A stretch of DNA of 64,000 nucleotides. Origin: an uncultured Lachnospiraceae bacterium. GTDB lineage: Bacteria; Bacillota; Clostridia; Lachnospirales; Lachnospiraceae. The notes under the pieces are model-generated. The model made no database searches. It saw nothing but the letters and a program-made list of their open reading frames with translations, and had not been told where the DNA came from. Location: the NCBI GenBank assembly GCA_910584205.1, contig CAJUAA010000005.1:62001-126000 (forward strand), in the 5' to 3' direction. The translations under genes were made by a program, and so were the position numbers. This document shows, piece after piece, positions 17,254 to 25,853 of the stretch. How positions within the stretch are numbered: position 1 is the stretch's first letter; each line of letters begins with the position of its first letter.

Positions 17254-19587
17254 ATGCTTTATAGTTTTGACGTATTTGATACAGTGATTACGAGAAAGAC
17301 CGCGACGCCGCAGGGAATCTGGAAGCTGATGCAGAGAGAGCTCCTGCGGGAAAGAGCATACGCCGGCATTCCGGAATACGTCCGAAAAAATTTTTACGAT
17401 CTGCGTATACGGATTGAGCGTCTGGTGCGTGTAAATAACTGTTATAATGGCGTGGATGATATATTGCTGTCCCAGATATATGATGGCTTTGTCAGAACAG
17501 GATACATAAATGAGGAACAGTCCCGGGAACTGGAGGAACTGGAAAATCAGACAGAGGTCTCCTGTGTGCTGGCTGTATCAGAACATATCGAGGCCGTAAA
17601 AAAAATACTGCGGGCCGGTCAAAAAGTGATTTTCCTGTCTGATATGTATTTATCGGAAGGAACGATTCGCTGGATGCTGGCTGAGGCAGACCCTGCACTG
17701 GCCGAACTTCCATTATATGTTTCAGGAGAATATAAGAAGAGTAAATGGACGGGTGCGCTTTACGCCCTTGTAAAGCAGCAGGAGAAGATAGAATACACGG
17801 AATGGATACATACAGGAGATAATAAATATTCGGATGTGGAAGTCCCCAGGCGTCTGGGAATAAAAGTAAATCCTGTACGTTCTCTGGAATTGTGTAAACC
17901 TGGAAGATATGTGCTGGATGAAGAAAAAAAATCGGTATATGCAGAGTTTGCGTCGGGTGCTTCCCAATATGTAATGGCACAGGCGGACAGAAAAGGCGCC
18001 TGGACAACTGGGGTTACGACAGGAGCCAATATTTTGCTGCCATATGTATTGTGGATTTTAAAAGAGGCGAAGGAGCAGGGAATCCAACGGTTGTATTTTA
18101 TTGCCAGAGACGGATATATCCTGAAACAGATGGCAGATAAAATCATATCATGCAGTGACATTTCCATAGAGACTTCGTATATCTATGGTTCCCGGAAAGC
18201 ATGGCGTCTTCCGGGAATCAGTGATACGAATAATGACCTGACAGAGCTGATCAGCTGGTCCCATCCGCCCAGAATTGAAACGGTGGACAGGCTGGCAGAA
18301 GCATTTGGTATAACGGGATCAGAACTGTTGTCGTTCCTGCCGGATGGTTTTGACTGTCAGGTTCGTTTTTCCTCATACAGCTTGTATGTTGTAGTAAGTC
18401 TTTTAAACCAGAATTCAGCTTTTAAAAAATATCTGTCAGAAAAGCATAAAAAGAAAAGAATGCTGGTGGAAAGGTATCTTGCGGAAAAGATTGATATCCA
18501 TGATGACAGATTTGCGTTTGTTGAACTGGCGGGAGGCGGTTATACGCAAAGATGTCTGGCGGATCTGCTGGCAGAGGTACGGCGGGTCCAGTATCCTTTT
18601 ATGAAGGAATGGAATCCTGCAATCAAGACCTTTTATTTTAAAATGGATCGGGTAAATCACTGGAAGGAATGTGAACAGTTTGTTTTTTTCCCGGACCAGA
18701 ATGTGAAAAACCTGATCATTGAGATGGTATGCCGCGCATATCATGGGCAGACGATCGGGTATGAAGAAAAGGATGGATGTGTGCGTCCGGTGCTGGATCA
18801 CGAGGGAACACAGCTTTTGGAATATCAATATGATGAGTATATTGACGGGATTCTGCAATATACAGATTATGTATGTGAAAAAAATCCGAAGATGCTGACA
18901 TTGGGACAAATGGAAGGCCTGGCTGTTTCTTCAGCGTATCTGTCATATTTATTGAAATCAGGAAATTCAGAAGAATTCCTGTATTATGCCGATATGCCGA
19001 ATAATTTGACCGGGCGGTCGGACAGGACAGAACCATTTGCGCCTGCATTGACAGATGAACAGCTGGAGCAGATGTTCTATTCGAGACGATTTGACAAAAG
19101 AGAGGATATTTATCAGGGAACCTGCTTTGAATTATCGCTTAATCGGTGCAGTGAAGAACAAAAGAGAAAAATACATTATTATCAGGAAATGGCTGCCAGT
19201 GAAAATCGGAACCGGACTCCGGACAGAACATTTACAGAAAGCTTTCCCGCAGGGATTTTAGGAAGAAGGATTGTTTTGTATGGGGCAGGCCGGTATGGGA
19301 ATCAGCTGTATGATATTCTGGATTTTTATAAGGACAGGCAGGTAGTCCAGTGGATTGACCGAAATTATGAGAAGATAGAAAATAAAAAGAAGAAAGTGGA
19401 AGGACTGGATGCACTGGGAGAAAAAGAGTATGATTGTGTGTTGATCGGGGTAGTATCGGCAGAAAAAGCAGATGAGATCCAAAAAGAGTTGATACTCTGC
19501 GGAATTCCGGCAGGGAACATATACTGGCTGGGAAAGTCGGAAGTGAATCGATATCTGGTATGGAATCAGGATTTTCGATGGATATGA
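17254..19587 (+). CDS. HAD-like hydrolase domain protein with C-terminal Rossmann module
   Basis: About 777 residues. SFDVFDTVITR at residues 4-14 is an intact HAD nucleophile motif, VIFLSDMYLS is motif II and HTGDNKYSDVEVPRRLG motif III/IV, so phosphatase or phosphotransfer chemistry is possible. The middle, about 230-640, contains FIARDGYIL and FVELAGGGY, found in the large HAD-like proteins of polysaccharide loci. The last ~110 residues are the shared Rossmann module (RIVLYGAGRYGNQLYDIL, WIDRNYEKI, CVLIGVVS). ATG 17254 follows GAGAGG at a normal distance; the upstream TTG at 17239 is less likely. Substrate unknown; a glycan phosphate group is an inference from context. Confidence 0.78.
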   Translation: MLYSFDVFDTVITRKTATPQGIWKLMQRELLRERAYAGIPEYVRKNFYDLRIRIERLVRVNNCYNGVDDILLSQIYDGFVRTGYINEEQSRELEELENQTEVSCVLAVSEHIEAVKKILRAGQKVIFLSDMYLSEGTIRWMLAEADPALAELPLYVSGEYKKSKWTGALYALVKQQEKIEYTEWIHTGDNKYSDVEVPRRLGIKVNPVRSLELCKPGRYVLDEEKKSVYAEFASGASQYVMAQADRKGAWTTGVTTGANILLPYVLWILKEAKEQGIQRLYFIARDGYILKQMADKIISCSDISIETSYIYGSRKAWRLPGISDTNNDLTELISWSHPPRIETVDRLAEAFGITGSELLSFLPDGFDCQVRFSSYSLYVVVSLLNQNSAFKKYLSEKHKKKRMLVERYLAEKIDIHDDRFAFVELAGGGYTQRCLADLLAEVRRVQYPFMKEWNPAIKTFYFKMDRVNHWKECEQFVFFPDQNVKNLIIEMVCRAYHGQTIGYEEKDGCVRPVLDHEGTQLLEYQYDEYIDGILQYTDYVCEKNPKMLTLGQMEGLAVSSAYLSYLLKSGNSEEFLYYADMPNNLTGRSDRTEPFAPALTDEQLEQMFYSRRFDKREDIYQGTCFELSLNRCSEEQKRKIHYYQEMAASENRNRTPDRTFTESFPAGILGRRIVLYGAGRYGNQLYDILDFYKDRQVVQWIDRNYEKIENKKKKVEGLDALGEKEYDCVLIGVVSAEKADEIQKELILCGIPAGNIYWLGKSEVNRYLVWNQDFRWI

Positions 19588-19638
19588 AGCGATGGAAAAG
19601 TCTTGAAAAGAGTTGAATTTGCAGACAGGAGGAAAAGA

Positions 19639-20727
19639 ATGGACCAATTTGATTCGGCAATCAGGGAAATATATGAAAACTATTATTATGAGGAGGATGT
19701 AGAAAGCGTTCTGGAAAAGATAAAGGACTACAAACGGTTTGTGATATTCGGCGCCGGACAGCTTGGGCATAAGGTATATCATGTTCTGGCGGAACGGGGA
19801 GCAAAAGCGGAGTTGTTTTGCGATAATAAACTGTGGGGAAGAACCGATATAGATACCGGTCTTGAGGTTATGAGGCTGACAGAGTTGAAAGGGAACAGGA
19901 CAGAGGTATTTGTATTGTTGGCTGTATTTGATGAGGCAGATTATCAGGCGGTTTATCACCAGCTGCTGAATTTTGGTTTTGCGGACAGGCAGCTGATGGA
20001 CGCCAGAAATATGACACAGAGAAATCCTATCTCATTTTTGAAAGAGAACATTGATAAATATAAAAAAGCCTATGCTCTCCTGACAGATGATTTTTCGAAG
20101 AAGACATATGTGAATATGATAAAGAAGCAGTATTTGGATGTGGATATATCCGGGATTGTTTGTGCCGGACAGGAGGCATATTTTGATAAAGAGCTTGTAT
20201 TGACAGAAGAAGAGGTTTTTGTGGACTGCGGCGGCTATACAGGAGATACGTCACTGCAGTTTATTGAAAAAACAAAGGGACGATATAAGAAGCTGGTTAT
20301 TTTTGAACCGGAGGAATATAAAGAAAACATCATTCGGGAAACTCTGAAGGGGTATGCGTATGAACTTTTCACGTATGGTGTATGGAGCAGCAGCACGGTG
20401 TTGAAATTCAGCGCCCGGGGAGACTCCACCTCTCATGTGGCGGAAAGCGGGGAGATACAGATCCCGGTAAAGGCCCTGGACGATGTGCTTTTGGAGGAGC
20501 ATCCTACCTTTATGAAAATGGATATAGAAGGAGCAGAGACGGAGTCGTTAAAGGGCAGCCGGAAGATCATAGAGAGGTACAGGCCAAAGCTGGTGATCTG
20601 TATCTATCATAAGCCGGAGGACTTATTTGAAATCCCGATTCTCCTGCGGGAAATGCGGAATGACTACAGATTATTGATCCGGCAGTACAGCGACACCCGC
20701 TTTGAAACGGTTTGCTACGCAATCTAA
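19639..20727 (+). CDS. FkbM-family methyltransferase with N-terminal Rossmann module (first of two)
   Basis: About 362 residues. The N-terminal ~120 residues are the Rossmann module (RFVIFGAGQLGHKVYHVL, LFCDNKLWG, EVFVLLAVFDE). From about 190 the FkbM methyltransferase follows: VFVDCGGYTGDTSLQF is the SAM loop, VIFEPEEYKENI the acidic strand, MKMDIEGAETESLKG the family signature, and YHKPEDLFEIP the tail. FkbM enzymes O-methylate sugars or polyketides. The start is ATG 19639 because CAGGAGGAAA stands just upstream. It is followed by a paralogue with the same layout. Confidence 0.87.
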   Translation: MDQFDSAIREIYENYYYEEDVESVLEKIKDYKRFVIFGAGQLGHKVYHVLAERGAKAELFCDNKLWGRTDIDTGLEVMRLTELKGNRTEVFVLLAVFDEADYQAVYHQLLNFGFADRQLMDARNMTQRNPISFLKENIDKYKKAYALLTDDFSKKTYVNMIKKQYLDVDISGIVCAGQEAYFDKELVLTEEEVFVDCGGYTGDTSLQFIEKTKGRYKKLVIFEPEEYKENIIRETLKGYAYELFTYGVWSSSTVLKFSARGDSTSHVAESGEIQIPVKALDDVLLEEHPTFMKMDIEGAETESLKGSRKIIERYRPKLVICIYHKPEDLFEIPILLREMRNDYRLLIRQYSDTRFETVCYAI

Positions 20728-20784
20728 AAAGTGTTGCTGCGTATTACTTTGAGCAGGATATGTGCGACTTGGGAAACACTTGCC

Positions 20785-20790
20785 TATAAT
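20785..20790 (+). promoter_or_regulatory. isolated TATAAT before the second FkbM gene
   Basis: A perfect TATAAT lies about 22 bases before the TTG at 20812 but no good -35 stands 16-18 bases upstream. It may be a weak internal promoter or chance. Confidence 0.25.
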
Positions 20791-20811
20791 GTTGCGGAAG
20801 GGAGGCGCAAT

Positions 20812-21879
20812 TTGCCGAACATGAATGACTGGAGAAGCATGACCGATATGGTTGACGTAACGAGAACAATATACAATCATCTTCAGGATGAAGAATCAAA
20901 ACATATTTTTGAGAATCGGCTGCTGTATACGCTGACAGGAGACGGCAGATATATCCGGCGTATGCTTTCACAGCTGCCCGCAAAACACGAATTGGACCAG
21001 GCAGCTGCATTTTGCCGAACACATCTGAATGAAGTTGTATTTTATGGAGCTGGAAATGATCTTAAGCTTTTGACGGAGCTCTATCCGGATCTGAATATTT
21101 CATGTATCTGCGACGGCAGCAGGAAAAAACAACAGGAAGGCTGGCGCGGAATTCCGGTGATCTCCCCGGATGAATTGATTGAACAAAGGGATCATGTATA
21201 CGTTGCGATTACAACATCCGGTTTTTACAGAGAAATCCGGAAATTTCTGGAAGAACATGGTTTCCGGCAGGATCAGATCATAAATCTGAGCATGGTGACA
21301 GATATTGAGAAACAATATTTTGATCCCGGTATCATGGTTCCTGGGTCCGGAGAAGTATTTGTTGACGGCGGATGTTTTAACTGCAGCACGGACAGAGAAT
21401 TTATCAGATGGTGTTCAGGCGATTATAAGAAAATATATGCATATGAACCGGATCGGAGAAACTATGAGAACTGTCTGGAGCTGTGCAGGAAAGAACAGAT
21501 AGAAAGAATAGAGATTTTTAATAAAGGCCTGTGGGACTGTGCGGCAGAATTGTCTTTCAGAGAGACAGGCGGACAGGGTTCGGCCATTGAAGAAGGGACA
21601 GGAATGACATGTATCTCAACCACATCCATCGACGAGACAGCAGGTGGTGAGAATGTGACGTTTATCAAGCTGGATGTGGAGGGAGCCGAACGGAAGGCGC
21701 TGCAGGGAGCCAGGAAAACGATAAAAAGAGATCGTCCGCGCCTGGCCGTCAGCGTGTATCATAAAGCGGAGGATATCATTGAATTACCTGCATACATCTT
21801 GTCTTTGCATGAAGATTATCGATTGTATCTCAGACATTATCAGATGAGTCCATGCGAAACAATTGTATATGCTTTATAG
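20812..21879 (+). CDS. FkbM-family methyltransferase with N-terminal Rossmann module (second of two)
   Basis: About 355 residues with the same order as its neighbour: a Rossmann module (VVFYGAGNDLKLLTEL, CDGSRKKQQEGWRGIPVISP, YVAITTSGF) followed by FkbM methyltransferase (VFVDGGCFNCSTD as the SAM loop, YAYEPDRRNYENC, IKLDVEGAERKALQG, YHKAEDIIELP). GGAAGGGAGG ends at 20804, which places a TTG start at 20812; the ATG at 20821 is 16 bases from it and less likely. The pair probably arose by duplication but has diverged strongly, suggesting methylation at two different positions or sugars. Confidence 0.85.
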   Translation: MPNMNDWRSMTDMVDVTRTIYNHLQDEESKHIFENRLLYTLTGDGRYIRRMLSQLPAKHELDQAAAFCRTHLNEVVFYGAGNDLKLLTELYPDLNISCICDGSRKKQQEGWRGIPVISPDELIEQRDHVYVAITTSGFYREIRKFLEEHGFRQDQIINLSMVTDIEKQYFDPGIMVPGSGEVFVDGGCFNCSTDREFIRWCSGDYKKIYAYEPDRRNYENCLELCRKEQIERIEIFNKGLWDCAAELSFRETGGQGSAIEEGTGMTCISTTSIDETAGGENVTFIKLDVEGAERKALQGARKTIKRDRPRLAVSVYHKAEDIIELPAYILSLHEDYRLYLRHYQMSPCETIVYAL

Positions 21880-21910
21880 ATGAGAAAGTTGTCCTGAGCG
21901 GAGGAAAAAT

Positions 21911-22636
21911 ATGAATTTCTATCAATATAAAACAGGGTATTGTCCCGGTGCTTTTGACATGTTCCATATGGGACATTTGAATTTGCTGCGGAATGCCAAA
22001 TCCCGTTGTGAATATCTGATCGCAGGTGTGGTAACAGATGAGGTATATACAAGTTATAAGCTGCGCCCGCCGGTTATTCCTTTTGAAGAGAGACTGGAGA
22101 TGGTGGCGCAGTGCAGGTATGTGGATCGGGTAATCGGCGTGACCATGGAGCTGCAGGATAAATGGCGTGCATGGGAAGTGCTGCGTTATGACTGTCATTT
22201 TGCGGGATCAGATCATGAAGGGGCGTGGCCTCAGCTGGAGAAAAAGTTGAATGAGGTGGGGGCAAAGCTGGAATTCTTTCCGTATACAAGAAGTGTCAGC
22301 TCCACCCAGATCAGAAAGACACTGGAACGGGATTTTGTTTTTCGGACCTATATGGGGGAATACAGAGAGCCCGTTCTTGTGCTGTTCGGTGCCGGTGCCA
22401 TGGCAGATGCGTATCTGGAGCGGTATGGAAGCATGGGAAGGCCGGCATTTTTTGTCGATAACAATTCTGCAAAATGGGGAACGTATCGGCAGGGAATCCG
22501 TATTGAGTCTCCGGAAGTATTAAAACAGGCTGCGGCTTCGGAGCTCTATGTGGTGATCTGCAGCAGGTCGGCCAGAGAGATAGCAGGCCAGTTGTCAGCG
22601 ATGGGGATCATGGATTTCCGGGTTTTTCAGGAATAA
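21911..22636 (+). CDS. TagD-like cytidylyltransferase fused to a Rossmann module
   Basis: Residues 1-140 are a nucleotidyltransferase of the glycerol-3-phosphate/choline-phosphate cytidylyltransferase superfamily: GYCPGAFDMFHMGHLNLL contains the HxGH catalytic motif, and SVSSTQIRKTL matches the RTxxISTxxI nucleotide site in altered form. The product would be a CDP-alcohol such as CDP-glycerol. Residues about 150-241 are the shared Rossmann module (VLVLFGAGAMADAYL, FFVDNNSAKWG, LYVVICSRSAREIAGQL). Fusion of the module to a TagD-like enzyme is unusual. GGAGGAAAAAT precedes the ATG. It could supply the TagB/F-like and LicD-like proteins of the locus. Confidence 0.85.
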   Translation: MNFYQYKTGYCPGAFDMFHMGHLNLLRNAKSRCEYLIAGVVTDEVYTSYKLRPPVIPFEERLEMVAQCRYVDRVIGVTMELQDKWRAWEVLRYDCHFAGSDHEGAWPQLEKKLNEVGAKLEFFPYTRSVSSTQIRKTLERDFVFRTYMGEYREPVLVLFGAGAMADAYLERYGSMGRPAFFVDNNSAKWGTYRQGIRIESPEVLKQAAASELYVVICSRSAREIAGQLSAMGIMDFRVFQE

Positions 22637-22645
22637 AGCCGGTCA

Positions 22646-22674
22646 TTGCAATTTCCAATGCCGTATATTACAAT
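22646..22674 (+). promoter_or_regulatory. sigma-A-type promoter before the truncated ATPase copy
   Basis: TTGCAA, 17 bases, TACAAT, ending 30 bases before the ATG at 22705. The CCGGTCATTGC that includes the -35 and the AAGAAAAA after the -10 closely match the promoter region of copy 1 at 15419-15465. Confidence 0.6.
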
Positions 22675-22704
22675 AAGAAAAACAGGGGCAGCAGGAGGCG
22701 TGAT

Positions 22705-24135
22705 ATGGCAAGAGTCATCAGCCTTTCTTTCGCAAATGTGAAAAATGCGGATTATCAGTCAGCAGTAACCCGTATCTGCCAGTTGCTGACGGATCTGTAT
22801 CGTCGAAACCGTTTCCTGTTGAAAGGAGATCTTCTGTCAGAAAAAGAGAAAGAAGAGTATGAAAACATCTCCAAAGATATGCCGGAAGTGGTGGCTGCCA
22901 TGGCGATTTATAAGATGTCAGAGTATCTGTTCCGCTGTTATGGCAGGAAGGTCGTTATTTTGCTGGATGAATATGATACGCCGCTGCAGGAGGCTTATGT
23001 AAACGGATACTGGAAAGAACTGGTCTGTTTTATTCGGGGCCTGTTCAATGCCGCATTTAAGACTAATCCGTATCTTGACCGGGCAATCATGACTGGAATT
23101 ACCAGAATCAGCAGGGAATCAGTGTTTTCTGATCTGAACAATCTGGAAGTGGTGACGACGACGTCAGAGAAATATGAGACCTCTTTTGGTTTTATGCAGC
23201 AGGAGGTGACAGAATCATTAGAAGAGTATGGCCTGTCAGAAAGAGAAGAGGAAGCAAAAGCATGGTATGACGGTTTTACTTTTGGAAAAAGGAACGATAT
23301 CTACAATCCATGGTCAATTCTGAACTTTCTGGATAAAGGAAAAATAGCATTATATTGGGTAAATACCAGCAGCAATCGTCTGGTGGGCAGACTGATTCAG
23401 GAAGGCAGCCCGGATGTGAAAATGGTGATGGAGGATCTTTTAAAAGGGAAAGTTTATCATACGTTACTTGATGAGCAGATTGTCTATGACCAGCTGGATC
23501 GCAGAAGAAGTGCGGTGTGGAGTCTGCTTTTGGCCAGCGGTTATCTGAAAGTGCAGTATTTTACATTTGATGAGAACCGGGGAAAGACGGATTATGCTCT
23601 TATTTTGACCAATAAAGAAGTACGGTTTATGTTTGAACAGATGATTGAAGAATGGTTTGTGGAATATACGCCAGCGTACAATTGTTTTGTGAAGGCGTTT
23701 TTGGCGGGGAATCTTCGGGAGATGAACCGCTATATGAATCAGGTGTCCATGGACACGTTCAGTTTTTTTGACAGCGGGAACAGGCCATCGGAAAGGACAG
23801 AGCCGGAGCGGTTTTATCACGGTTTTGTGTTGGGCCTTCTGGTAGAGCTGAAGGAACGTTATACGATCACATCCAATCGGGAGAGCGGTTTTAGACGGTA
23901 CGACGTGCTGCTGGAGCCATGCCGGGATACAGACGATGCCATGATCCTGGAGTTCAAGGTATACGATCCGGAGGATGGAGAGAAGTCTCTGGAAGACACG
24001 GTGAAAGCGGCTCTCGATCAGATCGAGCAGAAAAGATACGCGACCTCTATGGAGGCAAAGGGAATTCCGGCAGAGCGGATTCGCAGATATGGTTTTGCAT
24101 TTGAGGTTAAGAAAGTTTTGATCGGAGGGGCATAG
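22705..24135 (+). pseudogene. AAA/PD-(D/E)XK protein, copy 2 (type B), N-terminal Walker A region deleted
   Basis: Open for 476 residues with its own promoter and a good AGGAGG site, but it begins MARVIS and passes straight to LSFANVKN, whereas full copies have about 88 more residues between these points, including FYIDKTMF and RPRRFGKT. The deletion removed Walker A but kept Walker B (ILLDEYDTP), GITRISRES, RESGFRRYDV and LEFKV. GTCATCAGC occurs at both ends of the missing segment in intact copy 4, which explains the event. ATP binding should be lost; the nuclease-like half could still be made. The C-terminus (EAKGIPAERIRRYG) is type B, like the 25854 copy. Confidence 0.85.
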
Positions 24136-24151
24136 GCAGAGGAGGTGCGCC

Positions 24152-25852
24152 ATGAAAAGAACCGTCAGCATCGGCAATCAGAGTTTTGCCGATATCATTA
24201 CCAACAATTATTTTTATATTGATAAGACGATGTTTATCAGAGAATGGTGGGAAAGCGGCGATACAGTTACATTGATCACCCGCCCCCGCCGTTTTGGGAA
24301 GACGCTGAACATGAGCATGATGGAATGCTTCTTCTCCACCCGATATGCCGGTCGTGCCGATCTGTTCGAGGGCTTATCCATATGGAAGGAGGAGAAATAC
24401 CGGCAGCTTCAGGGGACCTGTCCGGTTATCAGCCTGAGCTTTGCCGACATAAAAGACGGAAACTATCAGACGGCTCGGGAGAGGATCTGTCGGCTGATCG
24501 CCGGCGAATATGCCAGACATACCTGGCTTTTAGAGGGGGAATGGCTGACCGGTCAGGAAAAGGAGTCTTTTCGCAGAAAATCCATCCATATGAGCGACGT
24601 GGATGCAACGCTGGCGATTCGCGAGCTTACCGAATATCTGTGCCGTTATTCCGGCAAAAAGGTGATTATCCTTCTGGACGAATACGATACGCCGATGCAG
24701 GAGGCTTACGTAAACGGTTACTGGAAGGAGATGGCGGGTTTTATCCGCAGCCTTTTTAATTCCACTTTTAAGACCAATCCTTATCTAAGCCGGGCGATTA
24801 TGACCGGAATTACGAGAGTCAGCCGGGAATCGATTTTTTCGGATCTGAATAATCTGGAGATTATTACAACGACTTCCGAAAAATATGAGACATCCTTTGG
24901 TTTTACGCAGGAGGAAGTTTGGGAGGCTCTGGAAGAATGCGGTCTGTCCGGCCAAAAGGAACAGGTAAAGACCTGGTATGACGGCTTTACTTTTGGGAAA
25001 CAGACGGGCATCTATAATCCGTGGTCGATCCTGAACTATCTGGATAAACGGAAATTTGCCGCTTATTGGGCGAACACCAGCAGCAACAGCCTGGCGGGAC
25101 AGCTGATCCGCGAGGGAAGTAAAAATGTCAAACTGATTATGGAGGATCTGCTGTATGGAAAATCTTTCCATGCGAGGATCGATGAGCAGATCGTCTATGA
25201 CGAGCTGGACGGCAACGAAGAGGCCATCTGGAGCCTTTTGCTGGCTGCCGGCTATCTGAAGGTGGTTCAGTATGAGGAGAAAATGACGCCGTTCGGAGAC
25301 TGGGTGCAGGATTATGAGCTGGCGCTTACGAATTTTGAGGTCAGGGTAATGTTTCAGGGCATGATCCGTCGTTGGTTTGGAGCGTCACGTTCTGATTACA
25401 ACAGCTTTCTTCAGGCTCTGCTGCGGGGTAATACGGAGGAGATGAACGCTTACATGAACCGGGTCTGTGAGACGGTATTCAGTTCCTTTGATACTGCAAA
25501 GAGCCGTGGGGAGCGGACGGAGCCGGAGAAGTTTTATCATGGTTTTGTTCTGGGCTTGATGATGGAGTTCAATGAGCGATATGTTATCACATCGAACCGG
25601 GAGAGCGGCTTGGGACGCTATGACGTGACGCTGGAACCCAGGAACAGGACAGACGATGCAGTTCTCATCGAATTCAAGGTAAGAAATCCGAAAAAAGAAC
25701 GGACCCTGGAGGATACGCTGCAAAATGCCCTGAGACAGATCGAAGAGCGGGGATACGACGCAGGCCTTAAGCAGAGAGGTATAGAAGAGGAGCGGATCCG
25801 CCGTTACGGATTTGCATTTGAGGGGAAGAACGTGTTGATTGGAGGGGCGTGA
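24152..25852 (+). CDS. AAA-ATPase-like / PD-(D/E)XK nuclease-like protein, copy 3 (type A)
   Basis: A full-length 566-residue copy. Landmarks: SIGNQSFADIITNNYFYID, TRPRRFGKT (Walker A-like), IILLDEYDTPMQEAY (Walker B), MTGITRVSRES, and C-terminal RESGLGRYDV plus LIEFKVRNP. It starts at ATG 24152 behind GAGGAGGTGC. The region VQDYELALTNFEV and the tail QRGIEEERIRRYG match copy 1 rather than its immediate neighbours, so the A and B types alternate. Only 16 bases separate it from copy 2 and 1 from copy 4, so the three are probably co-transcribed. Confidence 0.88.
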   Translation: MKRTVSIGNQSFADIITNNYFYIDKTMFIREWWESGDTVTLITRPRRFGKTLNMSMMECFFSTRYAGRADLFEGLSIWKEEKYRQLQGTCPVISLSFADIKDGNYQTARERICRLIAGEYARHTWLLEGEWLTGQEKESFRRKSIHMSDVDATLAIRELTEYLCRYSGKKVIILLDEYDTPMQEAYVNGYWKEMAGFIRSLFNSTFKTNPYLSRAIMTGITRVSRESIFSDLNNLEIITTTSEKYETSFGFTQEEVWEALEECGLSGQKEQVKTWYDGFTFGKQTGIYNPWSILNYLDKRKFAAYWANTSSNSLAGQLIREGSKNVKLIMEDLLYGKSFHARIDEQIVYDELDGNEEAIWSLLLAAGYLKVVQYEEKMTPFGDWVQDYELALTNFEVRVMFQGMIRRWFGASRSDYNSFLQALLRGNTEEMNAYMNRVCETVFSSFDTAKSRGERTEPEKFYHGFVLGLMMEFNERYVITSNRESGLGRYDVTLEPRNRTDDAVLIEFKVRNPKKERTLEDTLQNALRQIEERGYDAGLKQRGIEEERIRRYGFAFEGKNVLIGGA

Positions 25853-25853
25853 T

